A stretch of DNA of 20,492 nt, taken from contig CAMLGG010000070.1 in NCBI GenBank assembly GCA_946479475.1, forward strand, positions 1-20,492, read 5' to 3'. The stretch's first letter is position 1. The number at the start of each line of letters is the position of its first letter. Below, piece after piece: positions 1 to 7,147 of this stretch. Position numbers and translations under genes: made by a program. Below the pieces are notes generated by a model, which saw nothing but the letters and a program-made list of their open reading frames with translations, was not told the DNA's origin and made no database searches. The DNA comes from an uncultured Ideonella sp. (GTDB lineage: Bacteria > Pseudomonadota > Gammaproteobacteria > Burkholderiales > Burkholderiaceae).

Positions 1-1746
1 CTGGTCGCTCCCGGCACCACCGTCGATCAGGTTGGCGGCAGCGTTGCCGGTGATGAAGTTCGCCAGGCTGTTGCCGGTGCCGTCGATGGCGTCGGCACCC
101 GTCAGCTCGAGTCGCTCGATGTTTGCATCGAGATGGACGCTGACAGAGGCGCGGACCGTGTCGTCACCACCGTCCGCAGCCTCGACGATGGCATCCGAGG
201 GGGTGGAGATGACGTAGGCGTCATCGCCGCTGCCTCCCGTCAGGGTGCGCGAGTACAGAGGATTGCCGATGACGAAGACATCCGTCGCGCCGTTGGTGTC
301 TCCGCTCACGACGTTGCTGGCGTAGCTGTGGAAGACGATGGTGCTGCCGTCGGCGGAAATGGACGCCGGCGCGACGTCCGGGAAGCTGTCCGCCTCGCCC
401 GGGAGCTGGACCTGCTGGCCGGTCTGCAGGTCCTTGACGTAGATGTCGCTTCCATTCGTGAAGACGACATAGCGCCCGTCGCCGGAAATCCTGGGATGGT
501 TGTTCTCGTCATAGGTGCCCGGTCCCATGTGGGTCAGGACGCCGGTCTGCATGTCGCGGACGAACGTTCCGTACTGGCCGTCGCCGAGCAGGTCGGCCGA
601 GCTTTCGAAGACCACGTAGCGGCCGTCGGCCGAGATGTCCGGATTGAAGGCCAGGCCGATCGCCGACTGGCCGTCCTTGTCCAGGCTTGCACAGGTGATG
701 GCGCCCGTCTCGAGGTTCTTCACGAAGATGTCGGTCCAGCCGTTGGTGTCGGCTCCCGCGCCGATCAGGTTGCTCGCCGGAGACTCGAACACGAGGAACT
801 TCCCGTCCGCCGACAACCGTGCATCGGTGGAGTTTCCATTGGCCTGGCCGCCGCCGGCGCTCGTGGACACCCGGGTCAGCTGGCCGGTCAGCGTGTCCTT
901 GACGAAGATGTCGCCCAGGCCGTTGGTATCGCCGCCGACCAGGTTGGTCGAGTCGCTGGCAAAGGCGACATATCGGCCGTCCGCCGAGACCGAGCCGGCG
1001 AAGTCGTTGTCGATGCCCAGGTTGGCCTGGGTGCCGCCTGTGCTGGTCGAGACGCGGCTGATGGCACCCGTGGCGAGGTTCTTGATGAACAGGTCGCTCC
1101 TGCCGTTGGTGTCGTTCGCCACCAGGTTGCTGGCATCGCTGGCGAAGACGACGAACCGGCCGTCCGCCGAGATGACGCCGCTGGTGCTTCCCGCGTAGGT
1201 GTTGTTGCCGGGGGCGCCATTGGCCGACTCGGAAACCCGGCTCACGTCGCCGGTCAGCAGGTCCTTGACGAAGATGTCGTTGGCCCCGTTGTTGTCGATG
1301 TCCGCGGTGAGATCGGCCGAGTGGGACTCGAAGACCACGTAGCGCCCGTCGGCCGAGAGGCTCGCGTTGGCCGAGGAGCCGCTCACCTGCTGGCCGCCCG
1401 CGTTCAGCGAGACCCTGCCCAGGTCGCGCGGCGCACTGCTGCCGACCAGCAGGTCGCTCGCATCGCCGCCCACCAGATGGGCGGCATAGTTGTTGGACAG
1501 GACGGGCGTCACGAACAGGCCGTTCGAGAACACCACGTTGTCCGAATTCAGTTCGTCCGCCGACACGCCCTCGAGGACGAGGCGGAGCGTTCCGTTGGCA
1601 TACCCGAAGCTCACGCCCGAGCCGTCGGACAGGTCCTCGAACCCGAAGTACGCCGCCGGCCCATCATCGTCGACGTACAGCACGTCCTTGCTCGGATCGA
1701 AGTCGATCGAGCCGTTGATGAACTCGGAGTAGTGGTATGTCGTCAT
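1..1746 (-). CDS. Beta-propeller (PD40/TolB-like) protein with RTX calcium-binding repeats, 3' end outside window
   Basis: The frame is open from an ATG at 1746 to the window edge, giving 582 residues with no stop. The N-terminus (MTTYHYSEFINGS) resembles the start of RTX-type secreted proteins and has no Sec signal peptide, which fits type I secretion. Seven PD40-like repeats of the type SADGRYVVFES begin near residues 131, 193, 254, 312, 372, 421 and 464, enough for a full seven-bladed propeller. Five blades also carry D-x-N-G-x-x-D. From about residue 505 the sequence becomes RTX-like: a GGSGDDAYVI stretch, a VEAADGGDDTV stretch, then TGN and DGGAGSD nonapeptide-type units running into the edge. 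The role is probably an extracellular, calcium-folded surface or secreted protein; ligand and activity are unknown. No clear Shine-Dalgarno precedes the ATG. It is not TolB: there is no signal peptide or TolB N-terminal domain, and RTX repeats follow. Confidence 0.85.
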   Translation of the reverse strand, partial: MTTYHYSEFINGSIDFDPSKDVLYVDDDGPAAYFGFEDLSDGSGVSFGYANGTLRLVLEGVSADELNSDNVVFSNGLFVTPVLSNNYAAHLVGGDASDLLVGSSAPRDLGRVSLNAGGQQVSGSSANASLSADGRYVVFESHSADLTADIDNNGANDIFVKDLLTGDVSRVSESANGAPGNNTYAGSTSGVISADGRFVVFASDASNLVANDTNGRSDLFIKNLATGAISRVSTSTGGTQANLGIDNDFAGSVSADGRYVAFASDSTNLVGGDTNGLGDIFVKDTLTGQLTRVSTSAGGGQANGNSTDARLSADGKFLVFESPASNLIGAGADTNGWTDIFVKNLETGAITCASLDKDGQSAIGLAFNPDISADGRYVVFESSADLLGDGQYGTFVRDMQTGVLTHMGPGTYDENNHPRISGDGRYVVFTNGSDIYVKDLQTGQQVQLPGEADSFPDVAPASISADGSTIVFHSYASNVVSGDTNGATDVFVIGNPLYSRTLTGGSGDDAYVISTPSDAIVEAADGGDDTVRASVSVHLDANIERLELTGADAIDGTGNSLANFITGNAAANLIDGGAGSDQ

Positions 1747-1970
1747 GCGGCAGGGCCGGGCTGGCGATCAGCCAGACCTGGCCAGCCGACGCGATATCGA
1801 AGCTGGCGCCTGAATGCCCGAGGGTGTGCTACCGACGTTGCCCGGGACCAGTCACATCGACGGCGCAACTGCGCTGACGCACCCCTCCCTCTTTCGTCGG
1901 CGACTCGCCAAGGGCGGGCGGCGCCGGTCTTCTCAGTCTAGCAACGCCAAGCTGAAGAAGAATCAACAAG
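1747..1970. other. Intergenic region upstream of the propeller-RTX gene and downstream of the M20 gene
   Basis: This 224-nt stretch should hold the promoter of the minus-strand RTX gene and the 3' end of the M20 transcript. It contains a short palindrome, GCGCA-AC-TGCGC, at 1863-1874 and a GGCG/CGCC pair near 1902-1912. The segment nearest the M20 stop is comparatively AT-rich. I found no convincing -35/-10 pair, terminator with a U-tract, or known riboswitch consensus. Confidence 0.4.
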
Positions 1971-3164
1971 TTACGTATCGCGTGCCAACCATTCCTCGGC
2001 CACCCGCACCCACAACGCCGCCCCCGGCGCAATCAGCGCATCGTTGAAGTCATAGCTCGGGTTGTGCAGCGTGCAAGGCCCCATGCCGTGGCCCGACACC
2101 CGGTGGCTGCCGTCGCCGTTGCCGATGACGAAGTAGGCGCCGGGCTTCTCGAGCAGGAAGTAGCTGAAGTCCTCGGCCGTCATCGCCGGCTCGAACTCGA
2201 AGGTGTTGTCTTCGCCGACCAGCTCGCGCATCACGCCCCGCAGGAACTCGGCCTCGGCCGGGTGGTTGATGGTGGGCGGGTAGTTGCGGTGGAACTCGAA
2301 GTCGGCGCGGCAGCCGAAGGCGGCGGCGGTGTGCTCGGCGATCTCGCCCATGCGGCGCTCGATCAGGTCCAGCACCTCGAGGGTGAAGGTGCGCACCGTG
2401 CCTTCGATCTCGCAGGTGTCGGGCACCACGTTGGTCGCTTCGCCCGCGTGGATCATGGTGACCGAGATCACCGCGCTGTCCAGCGGCTTCTTGTTGCGGG
2501 TGACGATGGTCTGGAAGGCCTGCACCATCTGGCAGGCCACCGGCACCGGGTCCAGGCCCAGGTGGGGCAGGGCGGCGTGCGCGCCCTTGCCGCGGATGGT
2601 GATCTTGAACTCGTTGCTCGAGGCCATCGCCGGCCCGTTGCAGACGGCGAACTGGCCGGCCGCATAGCCGGGCCAGTTGTGCATGCCGAAGACCGCCTCC
2701 ATCGGGAACTTGTCGAACAGCCCGTCGCGGATCATCTCCCTGGCGCCGCCGCCGCCTTCCTCGGCGGGTTGGAAGATGAGGTAGACGGTGCCGTCGAAGC
2801 GGCGGTGCTGCGCCAGGTGCTTCGCCGCGCCGAGCAGCATCGCCACGTGGCCGTCGTGGCCGCAGGCGTGCATCTTCCCGAGATGGCGGCTGGCGTGGGC
2901 GAAGGTGTTGCGCTCGGTCACCGGCAGCGCGTCCATGTCGGCGCGCAGGCCCACGGCGCGCGGGCTGCTGCCGTTCTTCAGGATGCCCACCACGCCGGTC
3001 TTGCCCAGGCCGCGGTGGATCGGGATGCCCCACTCGGTGAGCTGGCGGGCGATCAGGTCGGCGGTGCGCTCTTCCTGGAAGCACAGCTCCGGGTGGGCGT
3101 GGATGTCTCGTCGCAGGCGGGCGATGGCCTCGGCGTCGGCCTGCAGGGTGTCGATCAGGGTCAT
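1971..3164 (-). CDS. M20 family amidohydrolase (hippurate hydrolase / N-acyl-amino-acid amidohydrolase type)
   Basis: A 397-residue cytoplasmic zinc/manganese amidohydrolase of the M20D/HipO type, which hydrolyses N-acylated amino acids or related amides. The N-terminal RRDIHAHPEL is the family hallmark. Metal ligands are visible: HACGHDGH gives Cys101 and His103, QPAEEGGGGA gives Glu135/136, MHNWPG gives His162, and LHNPSYDFND gives His367. The dimerisation (lid) domain lies around residues 185-295, with the typical GKGAHAALPHLGLDP. Length is normal for the family. I chose the ATG at 3164 (MTLIDTLQ) because it matches the usual family start. An in-frame ATG at 3206 lies inside a putative -10 element (TAACATG) and would add an unconserved 14 residues. 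The gene is divergent from the molybdopterin oxidoreductase. The exact substrate cannot be read from sequence. Confidence 0.92.
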   Translation of the reverse strand: MTLIDTLQADAEAIARLRRDIHAHPELCFQEERTADLIARQLTEWGIPIHRGLGKTGVVGILKNGSSPRAVGLRADMDALPVTERNTFAHASRHLGKMHACGHDGHVAMLLGAAKHLAQHRRFDGTVYLIFQPAEEGGGGAREMIRDGLFDKFPMEAVFGMHNWPGYAAGQFAVCNGPAMASSNEFKITIRGKGAHAALPHLGLDPVPVACQMVQAFQTIVTRNKKPLDSAVISVTMIHAGEATNVVPDTCEIEGTVRTFTLEVLDLIERRMGEIAEHTAAAFGCRADFEFHRNYPPTINHPAEAEFLRGVMRELVGEDNTFEFEPAMTAEDFSYFLLEKPGAYFVIGNGDGSHRVSGHGMGPCTLHNPSYDFNDALIAPGAALWVRVAEEWLARDT

Positions 3165-3288
3165 GGCGGCTCGTGGCGGCGTGGCCTGGGGCAGGGATCG
3201 GACCATGTTACCCGCCGGTCCGTCGACCCTCCACGGTCGAAGGCCCGCGGCCCCGCCAGGGGCAGGGGCGCTGTGCCATCATCGCCGG
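3165..3288. promoter_or_regulatory. Divergent control region between M20 gene and molybdopterin oxidoreductase
   Basis: This 124-nt region should carry promoters for both flanking genes. It contains a perfect inverted repeat, TCGACC (3223-3228), 6-nt spacer, GGTCGA (3235-3240), a possible regulator site. On the minus strand a TAACAT hexamer (3205-3210) lies about 40 nt before the M20 ATG at the distance expected of a -10 box, but no good -35 precedes it. No clear plus-strand promoter was found. Confidence 0.35.
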
Positions 3289-5343
3289 ATGTTGTCCGCC
3301 GCCGCCAGCCCAGAGAGCCGTACCGTCCACGCTGCCTGCCCGCACGACTGCCCCGACACCTGCGCCATCCGTGTCACGGTCGAGGGCCAGAAGATAGTGC
3401 GCATCCAGGGCGATCCCGACCACCTGCCGACCCACGGTGCCTTGTGCACCAAGGTCTCCCGCTACGCGGAGCGGGTGGATCACCCCGAGCGGGTGCTGGC
3501 GCCGCTCAAGCGCGTCGGGCCGAAGGGCGCGGGCCAGTTCGTGCCGGTGAGCTGGGATGAGGCGCTGGACGACATCGCCGCGCGGCTGCGCGAGATCGCC
3601 GGCCGCGATCCCCAGGCCATCCAGCCCTACTCCTACGCCGGCACCATGGGCCTGGTGCAGGGCGACAGCATGTCGGCGCGCTTCTTCCACAAGCTCGGCG
3701 CGTCCCTGCTGGACCGCACGATCTGCGCGGCCGCCGGCGGCGAGGCCCTGCAGATGACGTACGGCGGCAAGGTCGGCATGCACCTGGAGCACTACGCCGA
3801 GAGCAAGCTGATCCTGATCTGGGGCAGCAACTCGATCGCCTCGAACCTGCATTTCTGGACCTTCGCCCAGGCGGCCAAGCGCCAGGGCGCGAAGCTGATC
3901 GCGATCGACCCGCGCAGGACCGAGACGGCCGAGAAGTGCCACCAGCATCTCGCCCTGCTGCCCGGCACCGATGGCGCCCTCGCGCTGGGCCTGATGCACG
4001 AGCTCATCGCCAACGACTGGCTGGACCACGACTACCTCGAGCGCCACGTCGAAGGCTGGCCGGCCCTGCGCGAAAGGGCGCTGCAGTGGACGCCCGAGCG
4101 CACCGCGGCCGAATGCGGCCTGACGGCCGACGAGGTGAAGGGCCTGGCACGCGACTACGGCACGACGAAGCCGGCGGCCATCCGCCTGAACTACGGCATG
4201 CAGCGGGTGCACGGCGGCGGCAATGCGGCGCGGCTGATCGCGCTCCTGCCTTGCCTGGTGGGCGCCTGGCGCCACCGCGCCGGCGGCCTGCTGCTGTCCG
4301 CCTCGGGCTGGAACAAGCCGGTGAAGAACAGCGCCTGGCTGGAGCGGCCGGATCTGCTCGCCGGGCGCAGGCCCCGCACGATCAACATGAGCACCATCGG
4401 CGACGACCTGCTGCGGGAGGCCTCGCCGGCCTTCGGCCCGAAGATCGAGGCGCTGATCGTCTACAACAGCAACCCGGTCGCGGTGGCGCCCGAGTCGCCC
4501 AAGGTGGTCGCCGGCTTCCGCCGGGAGGACCTGTTCACGGTGGTGCTCGAGCACTTCCTCACCGACACGGCCGACCATGCCGACTATGTGCTGCCTGCCA
4601 CGACCCAGCTCGAGCACTGGGACGCCCATGCCAGCTACGGCCACACCTACGTGCTGGCCAACCAGCCGGCGATCGCGCCGCGCGGGCAGGCCCGTTCCAA
4701 CTGCGAGATCTTCCGGCAGCTGGCGGCGCGCATGGGCTTCGACGAGCCCTGCTTCCGCGACAGCGACGAGACGCTGGCCGCGCACGCCTTCGTCGACAGC
4801 ATCGACACCGAGCGGCTGCAGCGCGACGGCTGGGTGAAGCTGCCCCTGCCCGAGGCGCCGTTCGCCGAAGGCGGCTTCCTCACGCCGAGCGGCAAGGCGG
4901 TGGCCGAGGCGCACGGCGTGCCCTTGCCCGACCACGTGCCCAACTACGAGAGCGCGAAGAGCGCGCCTGAGCTGGCGGCACGCTATCCGCTGGCGATGAT
5001 CTCCCCGCCGGCGCGCCACTTCCTCAACTCCACCTTCGTCAACGTCAAGAGCCTGCGCGACATCGAGGCCGAGCCGATCGTCGAGATCCACGCCAGCGAT
5101 GCAGCGGCCAGGGGCTTGTCCGACGGCCAGGCCGTCCGGATCTTCAACGACCGGGGCAGCTATCACTGCACGGCTCGCATCAGCGCCCGGGCACGGCCCG
5201 GCGTGGTCAACGGCCTGGGCGTCTGGTGGCGCAAGCTGGGTCGCAACGGGACGAACGTCAACGAGCTGACCCACCAGCGCACGACCGACCTGGGAGGCGG
5301 GCCGTCCTTCTACGACTGCCTGGTCGAGGTCGCGGCGCTTTGA
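3289..5343 (+). CDS. Molybdopterin-dependent oxidoreductase with N-terminal 4Fe-4S site (formate dehydrogenase/DMSO reductase superfamily)
   Basis: A 684-residue Mo/W-bisMGD enzyme. An Fe-S cluster motif opens the protein: Cys17, Cys21, Cys25 (CPHDCPDTC) and Cys53 (GALCTKV). The body follows the superfamily pattern: VSWDEALDDIAARL, PYSYAGTMGLVQG near residues 113-125, GSNSIASNLH near 179-188, and AIDPRRTETAEKC. The C-terminal molybdopterin-dinucleotide-binding domain spans about the last 120 residues (SPPARHFLNSTF through NVNELTHQRTTD). Cys146 in RTICAAAGG is a candidate molybdenum ligand by position; that is inference. There is no twin-arginine signal, so it is probably cytoplasmic. The ATG at 3289 places CPHDC close to the N-terminus as in relatives; the frame is open further upstream, and the Shine-Dalgarno is weak. 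The substrate is unknown, and no dedicated electron-transfer partner gene is adjacent. Its stop overlaps the next gene's start. Confidence 0.9.
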   Translation: MLSAAASPESRTVHAACPHDCPDTCAIRVTVEGQKIVRIQGDPDHLPTHGALCTKVSRYAERVDHPERVLAPLKRVGPKGAGQFVPVSWDEALDDIAARLREIAGRDPQAIQPYSYAGTMGLVQGDSMSARFFHKLGASLLDRTICAAAGGEALQMTYGGKVGMHLEHYAESKLILIWGSNSIASNLHFWTFAQAAKRQGAKLIAIDPRRTETAEKCHQHLALLPGTDGALALGLMHELIANDWLDHDYLERHVEGWPALRERALQWTPERTAAECGLTADEVKGLARDYGTTKPAAIRLNYGMQRVHGGGNAARLIALLPCLVGAWRHRAGGLLLSASGWNKPVKNSAWLERPDLLAGRRPRTINMSTIGDDLLREASPAFGPKIEALIVYNSNPVAVAPESPKVVAGFRREDLFTVVLEHFLTDTADHADYVLPATTQLEHWDAHASYGHTYVLANQPAIAPRGQARSNCEIFRQLAARMGFDEPCFRDSDETLAAHAFVDSIDTERLQRDGWVKLPLPEAPFAEGGFLTPSGKAVAEAHGVPLPDHVPNYESAKSAPELAARYPLAMISPPARHFLNSTFVNVKSLRDIEAEPIVEIHASDAAARGLSDGQAVRIFNDRGSYHCTARISARARPGVVNGLGVWWRKLGRNGTNVNELTHQRTTDLGGGPSFYDCLVEVAAL
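5326..5329 (+). promoter_or_regulatory. Ribosome binding site that decides the TTG start of the aminopeptidase gene
   Basis: GAGG lies 10 nt upstream of a TTG at 5340-5342 inside the end of the oxidoreductase gene. No ATG exists in that frame between the upstream stop and the signal-like N-terminus. The alternative GTG at 5361 would remove the positively charged residue before the hydrophobic segment. Confidence 0.6.
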
Positions 5344-6470
5344 CCTGGAGGGGCTGGCTGGTGGCGGGCGCAGCAGGCCTGGTCGGCATCGTGGCCCTGC
5401 TGGCCGGGGCGGTCTGCGTCACCAGCGGCTGCAGCACGGTCGGCTACATCGGCCACTCGATGGGCGGCCACCTCGGCCTCGTCAACAGTGCCAGGCCGGT
5501 GAGCGACTGGCTGTCGGCGCCCGACACGCCGGCGCCGCTCAAGGCCCGGCTGGAGCTCAGCCAGCGCATGCGCGATTTCGCGGTCCGCGAACTCCACCTG
5601 CCCGACAACCGCAGCTACCGCACCTTCGCCGACCTGCACCGGGCGGCCGCGGTGTGGAACGTGGCGGCCGCGCCGGAGCTTTCGCTGAAGCTGCAGACCT
5701 GGTGCTACCCGGTGGTCGGCTGCGTCGGCTACAAGGGCTACTTCGACCTGCCGACGGCCGAGGCCGAGGGCGAGGCGCTGCGCGGCCAGGGCCTGGAGGT
5801 GACGGTCTACCCGGTGCCGGCCTATTCGACCCTGGGCAAGATGAACTGGCTGGGCGGCGACCCGCTGCTGAACACCTTCATCCAGTGGCCCGAGATCGAG
5901 CTCGCCCGGCTGATCTTCCACGAGCTTTCGCACCAGGTGGTCTACGCTCCGGGCGACACCATGTTCAACGAGTCCTTCGCGACGACGGTGGAGCGCCTGG
6001 GCGGTGATCGCTGGCTGGCCGCCGAGGGCTCCGAGGCGGCGCGCAGCGAGGCCCGGCAGATCGACGAGCGCCGCGCGGCCGCGCGCCAGATCATCTTCGC
6101 CACCCGGGCGGAGCTCGAATCGATCTACGAATCCGAGGCGACCGACGACGACAAGCGCCAGCGCAAGGCGGCTGCCATGGCCCGCATGCGCGCCGAACAC
6201 GCGGCCCTCAAGGCCGGACCCTGGAAGGGCTACACCGGCTACGATGCCTTCTTCGCGAAGGCCAACAACGCCTCGCTCGGCATCCAGGCTGCCTACCTCA
6301 ACTGGGTGCCGGCGCTCACGGCGCTGTTCGAGCGCGAGGGCAGCGACTTCCAGCGCTTCTACGCCGAGGCCGGCCGCCTCGCCGCCTTGCCGCGCGCCGA
6401 GCGCGAGGCGAAACTTCGGGCCCTCGCTCCGGCGAGCGCAGCATCCTCAACCGGTTCCACCCATCCCTGA
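5340..6470 (+). CDS. Predicted zinc aminopeptidase, membrane-anchored (PF10023-type)
   Basis: A 376-residue protein of the putative aminopeptidase family often annotated DUF2265/PF10023. The zinc-metallopeptidase motif HELSH is visible in LIFHELSHQVVYAPGD, followed by NESFATTVE, which supplies a downstream glutamate as in gluzincins. The N-terminus has Arg then a hydrophobic stretch ending in TSGCST, a partial lipobox, so the protein is probably an inner-membrane or periplasmic lipoprotein. The sequence TWCYPVVGCVGYKGYFD, then GKMNWLGGDPLLNTF, is characteristic of the family. The start is TTG at 5340, overlapping the TGA of the oxidoreductase (TTGA), which suggests translational coupling. The Cys in SGCST is a weaker lipobox than the usual LAGC, so lipidation is uncertain. 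Physiological substrate is unknown. Confidence 0.87.
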   Translation: MTWRGWLVAGAAGLVGIVALLAGAVCVTSGCSTVGYIGHSMGGHLGLVNSARPVSDWLSAPDTPAPLKARLELSQRMRDFAVRELHLPDNRSYRTFADLHRAAAVWNVAAAPELSLKLQTWCYPVVGCVGYKGYFDLPTAEAEGEALRGQGLEVTVYPVPAYSTLGKMNWLGGDPLLNTFIQWPEIELARLIFHELSHQVVYAPGDTMFNESFATTVERLGGDRWLAAEGSEAARSEARQIDERRAAARQIIFATRAELESIYESEATDDDKRQRKAAAMARMRAEHAALKAGPWKGYTGYDAFFAKANNASLGIQAAYLNWVPALTALFEREGSDFQRFYAEAGRLAALPRAEREAKLRALAPASAASSTGSTHP

Positions 6471-6479
6471 CATCCGACC

Positions 6480-6794
6480 ATGGCCGAGATCCTCATCCGC
6501 CGCGACCACACCCTGGGCCTGGCCCGTGCCCGAAAGGTGGCCTGGAAATGGGCCGAGCACGTCGAGCAGGAGTACGAGATGGAGTGCACCGTGGTCGAGG
6601 GCGAGACCAGCGACACGGTGCAGTTCAAGCGTTCAGGGGTGAACGGCTCGATGATCGTCACCGGCGAGCACTTCGAGGTGCGCGCCAAGCTGGGCCTGCT
6701 GATGGGCGCGTTCGCCGGCCAGATCCAGGCCGAGGTCGGCCGCCAGCTCGACGATGCCCTGGCCAAGGAGCAGGCCAAGGCCAAGAAGGCCTGA
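6480..6794 (+). CDS. Polyhydroxyalkanoic acid system family protein (PHA_gran_rgn, PF09650-type)
   Basis: A 104-residue protein that reads as the small family annotated as a putative polyhydroxyalkanoic acid system protein. The opening IRRDHTLGLARARKVAWKWA is typical, and the C-terminus is a Lys/Ala-rich helix (LDDALAKEQAKAKKA). It starts at an ATG 9 nt after the aminopeptidase stop, so it is likely in the same transcript. The molecular role of the family is not well defined; association with PHA granules comes from genomic context in other bacteria. Its stop is one nucleotide from the stop of the convergent acyl-CoA-binding protein gene, so the 3' ends abut with no room for a separate terminator. 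Confidence 0.8.
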   Translation: MAEILIRRDHTLGLARARKVAWKWAEHVEQEYEMECTVVEGETSDTVQFKRSGVNGSMIVTGEHFEVRAKLGLLMGAFAGQIQAEVGRQLDDALAKEQAKAKKA

Positions 6795-6795
6795 C

Positions 6796-7050
6796 TTACT
6801 TCAGCGATTCGATGAGGTCGATGTATTCCTGCATCGCCTCTTCGCCGGCCTTGCCCTTGAGCTCGTTCCACGCGTCCCACTTGGCGCGGCCGACCATGTC
6901 GGCGAAGCCGGGGCGCTTGCCTTCCACGTCGCCGGCCGTGGCCTGCTTGTACAGCGCGTAGATCTTCAGCAAGGTCATGTTGTCCGGCTTCTCGGGCAAC
7001 TGCTTGCTCTGGGCAACGGCGGTCTCGAACTGGGCCTTCAGGTCAGCCAT
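6796..7050 (-). CDS. Acyl-CoA-binding protein (ACBP family)
   Basis: An 84-residue complete ACBP, a small soluble four-helix protein that binds medium- to long-chain acyl-CoA esters and buffers them in the cytoplasm. Family hallmarks are present in order: ALYKQATAGDVEGKRPGF (the LYGLYKQAT-GD-N-KPG-type core) and AKWDAWNELKGKAGEEAM, followed by YIDLIESL. Length is standard. A GGAG Shine-Dalgarno lies about 8 nt upstream of the ATG. The gene is divergent from the wax-ester synthase/DGAT, an enzyme that consumes acyl-CoA, which makes a shared metabolic role plausible. Confidence 0.95.
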   Translation of the reverse strand: MADLKAQFETAVAQSKQLPEKPDNMTLLKIYALYKQATAGDVEGKRPGFADMVGRAKWDAWNELKGKAGEEAMQEYIDLIESLK

Positions 7051-7062
7051 GGCGCACACTCC

Positions 7063-7102
7063 GCTGGGTAAAGTCTGATTGACGGGCGGCATGTTACCCA
7101 GC
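7063..7102. repeat. Perfect 9-bp inverted repeat between divergent ACBP and acyltransferase genes (operator candidate)
   Basis: GCTGGGTAA at 7063-7071 is exactly mirrored by TTACCCAGC at 7094-7102, with 22 nt between the arms. Arm centres are 31 nt apart, close to three helical turns, so two dimers or a looped regulator could bind one DNA face. It lies in the 97-nt gap between the divergent starts and overlaps the candidate ACBP -10 box. No known consensus was recognised. Confidence 0.5.
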
Positions 7103-7120
7103 ATCGTCGCCGCGAGACAA
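7091..7120 (-). promoter_or_regulatory. Candidate sigma70-type promoter of the acyl-CoA-binding protein gene
   Basis: Read on the minus strand, TTGTCT (7120-7115) and TAACAT (7096-7091) are separated by 18 nt. Each matches four of six consensus positions. The ATG lies about 40 nt beyond the -10. The element overlaps one arm of the 9-bp inverted repeat listed separately. Confidence 0.4.
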
Positions 7121-7147
7121 AGCCTGAATCTAGAGGGAGCCACCCAC

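Noticed and set aside
133..1941. A 602-codon plus-strand frame opposite the propeller-RTX gene
   Set aside because: The minus strand gives clear PD40 and RTX repeats. The plus-strand product is a Val/Arg/Asp-rich shadow whose apparent repeats mirror those of the real gene.
1747..1970. A riboswitch (for example c-di-GMP type) ahead of the RTX gene
   Set aside because: Only short palindromes are present, and no conserved riboswitch core could be recognised.
3165..3206. An upstream ATG (3206) for the M20 gene adding 14 residues
   Set aside because: The added residues are not family-like, and this ATG lies inside a putative -10 element.
3208..5274. A 688-codon minus-strand frame opposite the molybdoenzyme
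   Set aside because: Shadow composition with no domain, while the plus strand shows the complete Fe-S and molybdopterin motifs.
6778..6792. AGGCC-AAGAA-GGCCT as a bidirectional terminator between the PHA and ACBP genes
   Set aside because: A 5-bp stem inside a coding sequence with no T-run on either strand; it is explained by repeated Ala-Lys codons.
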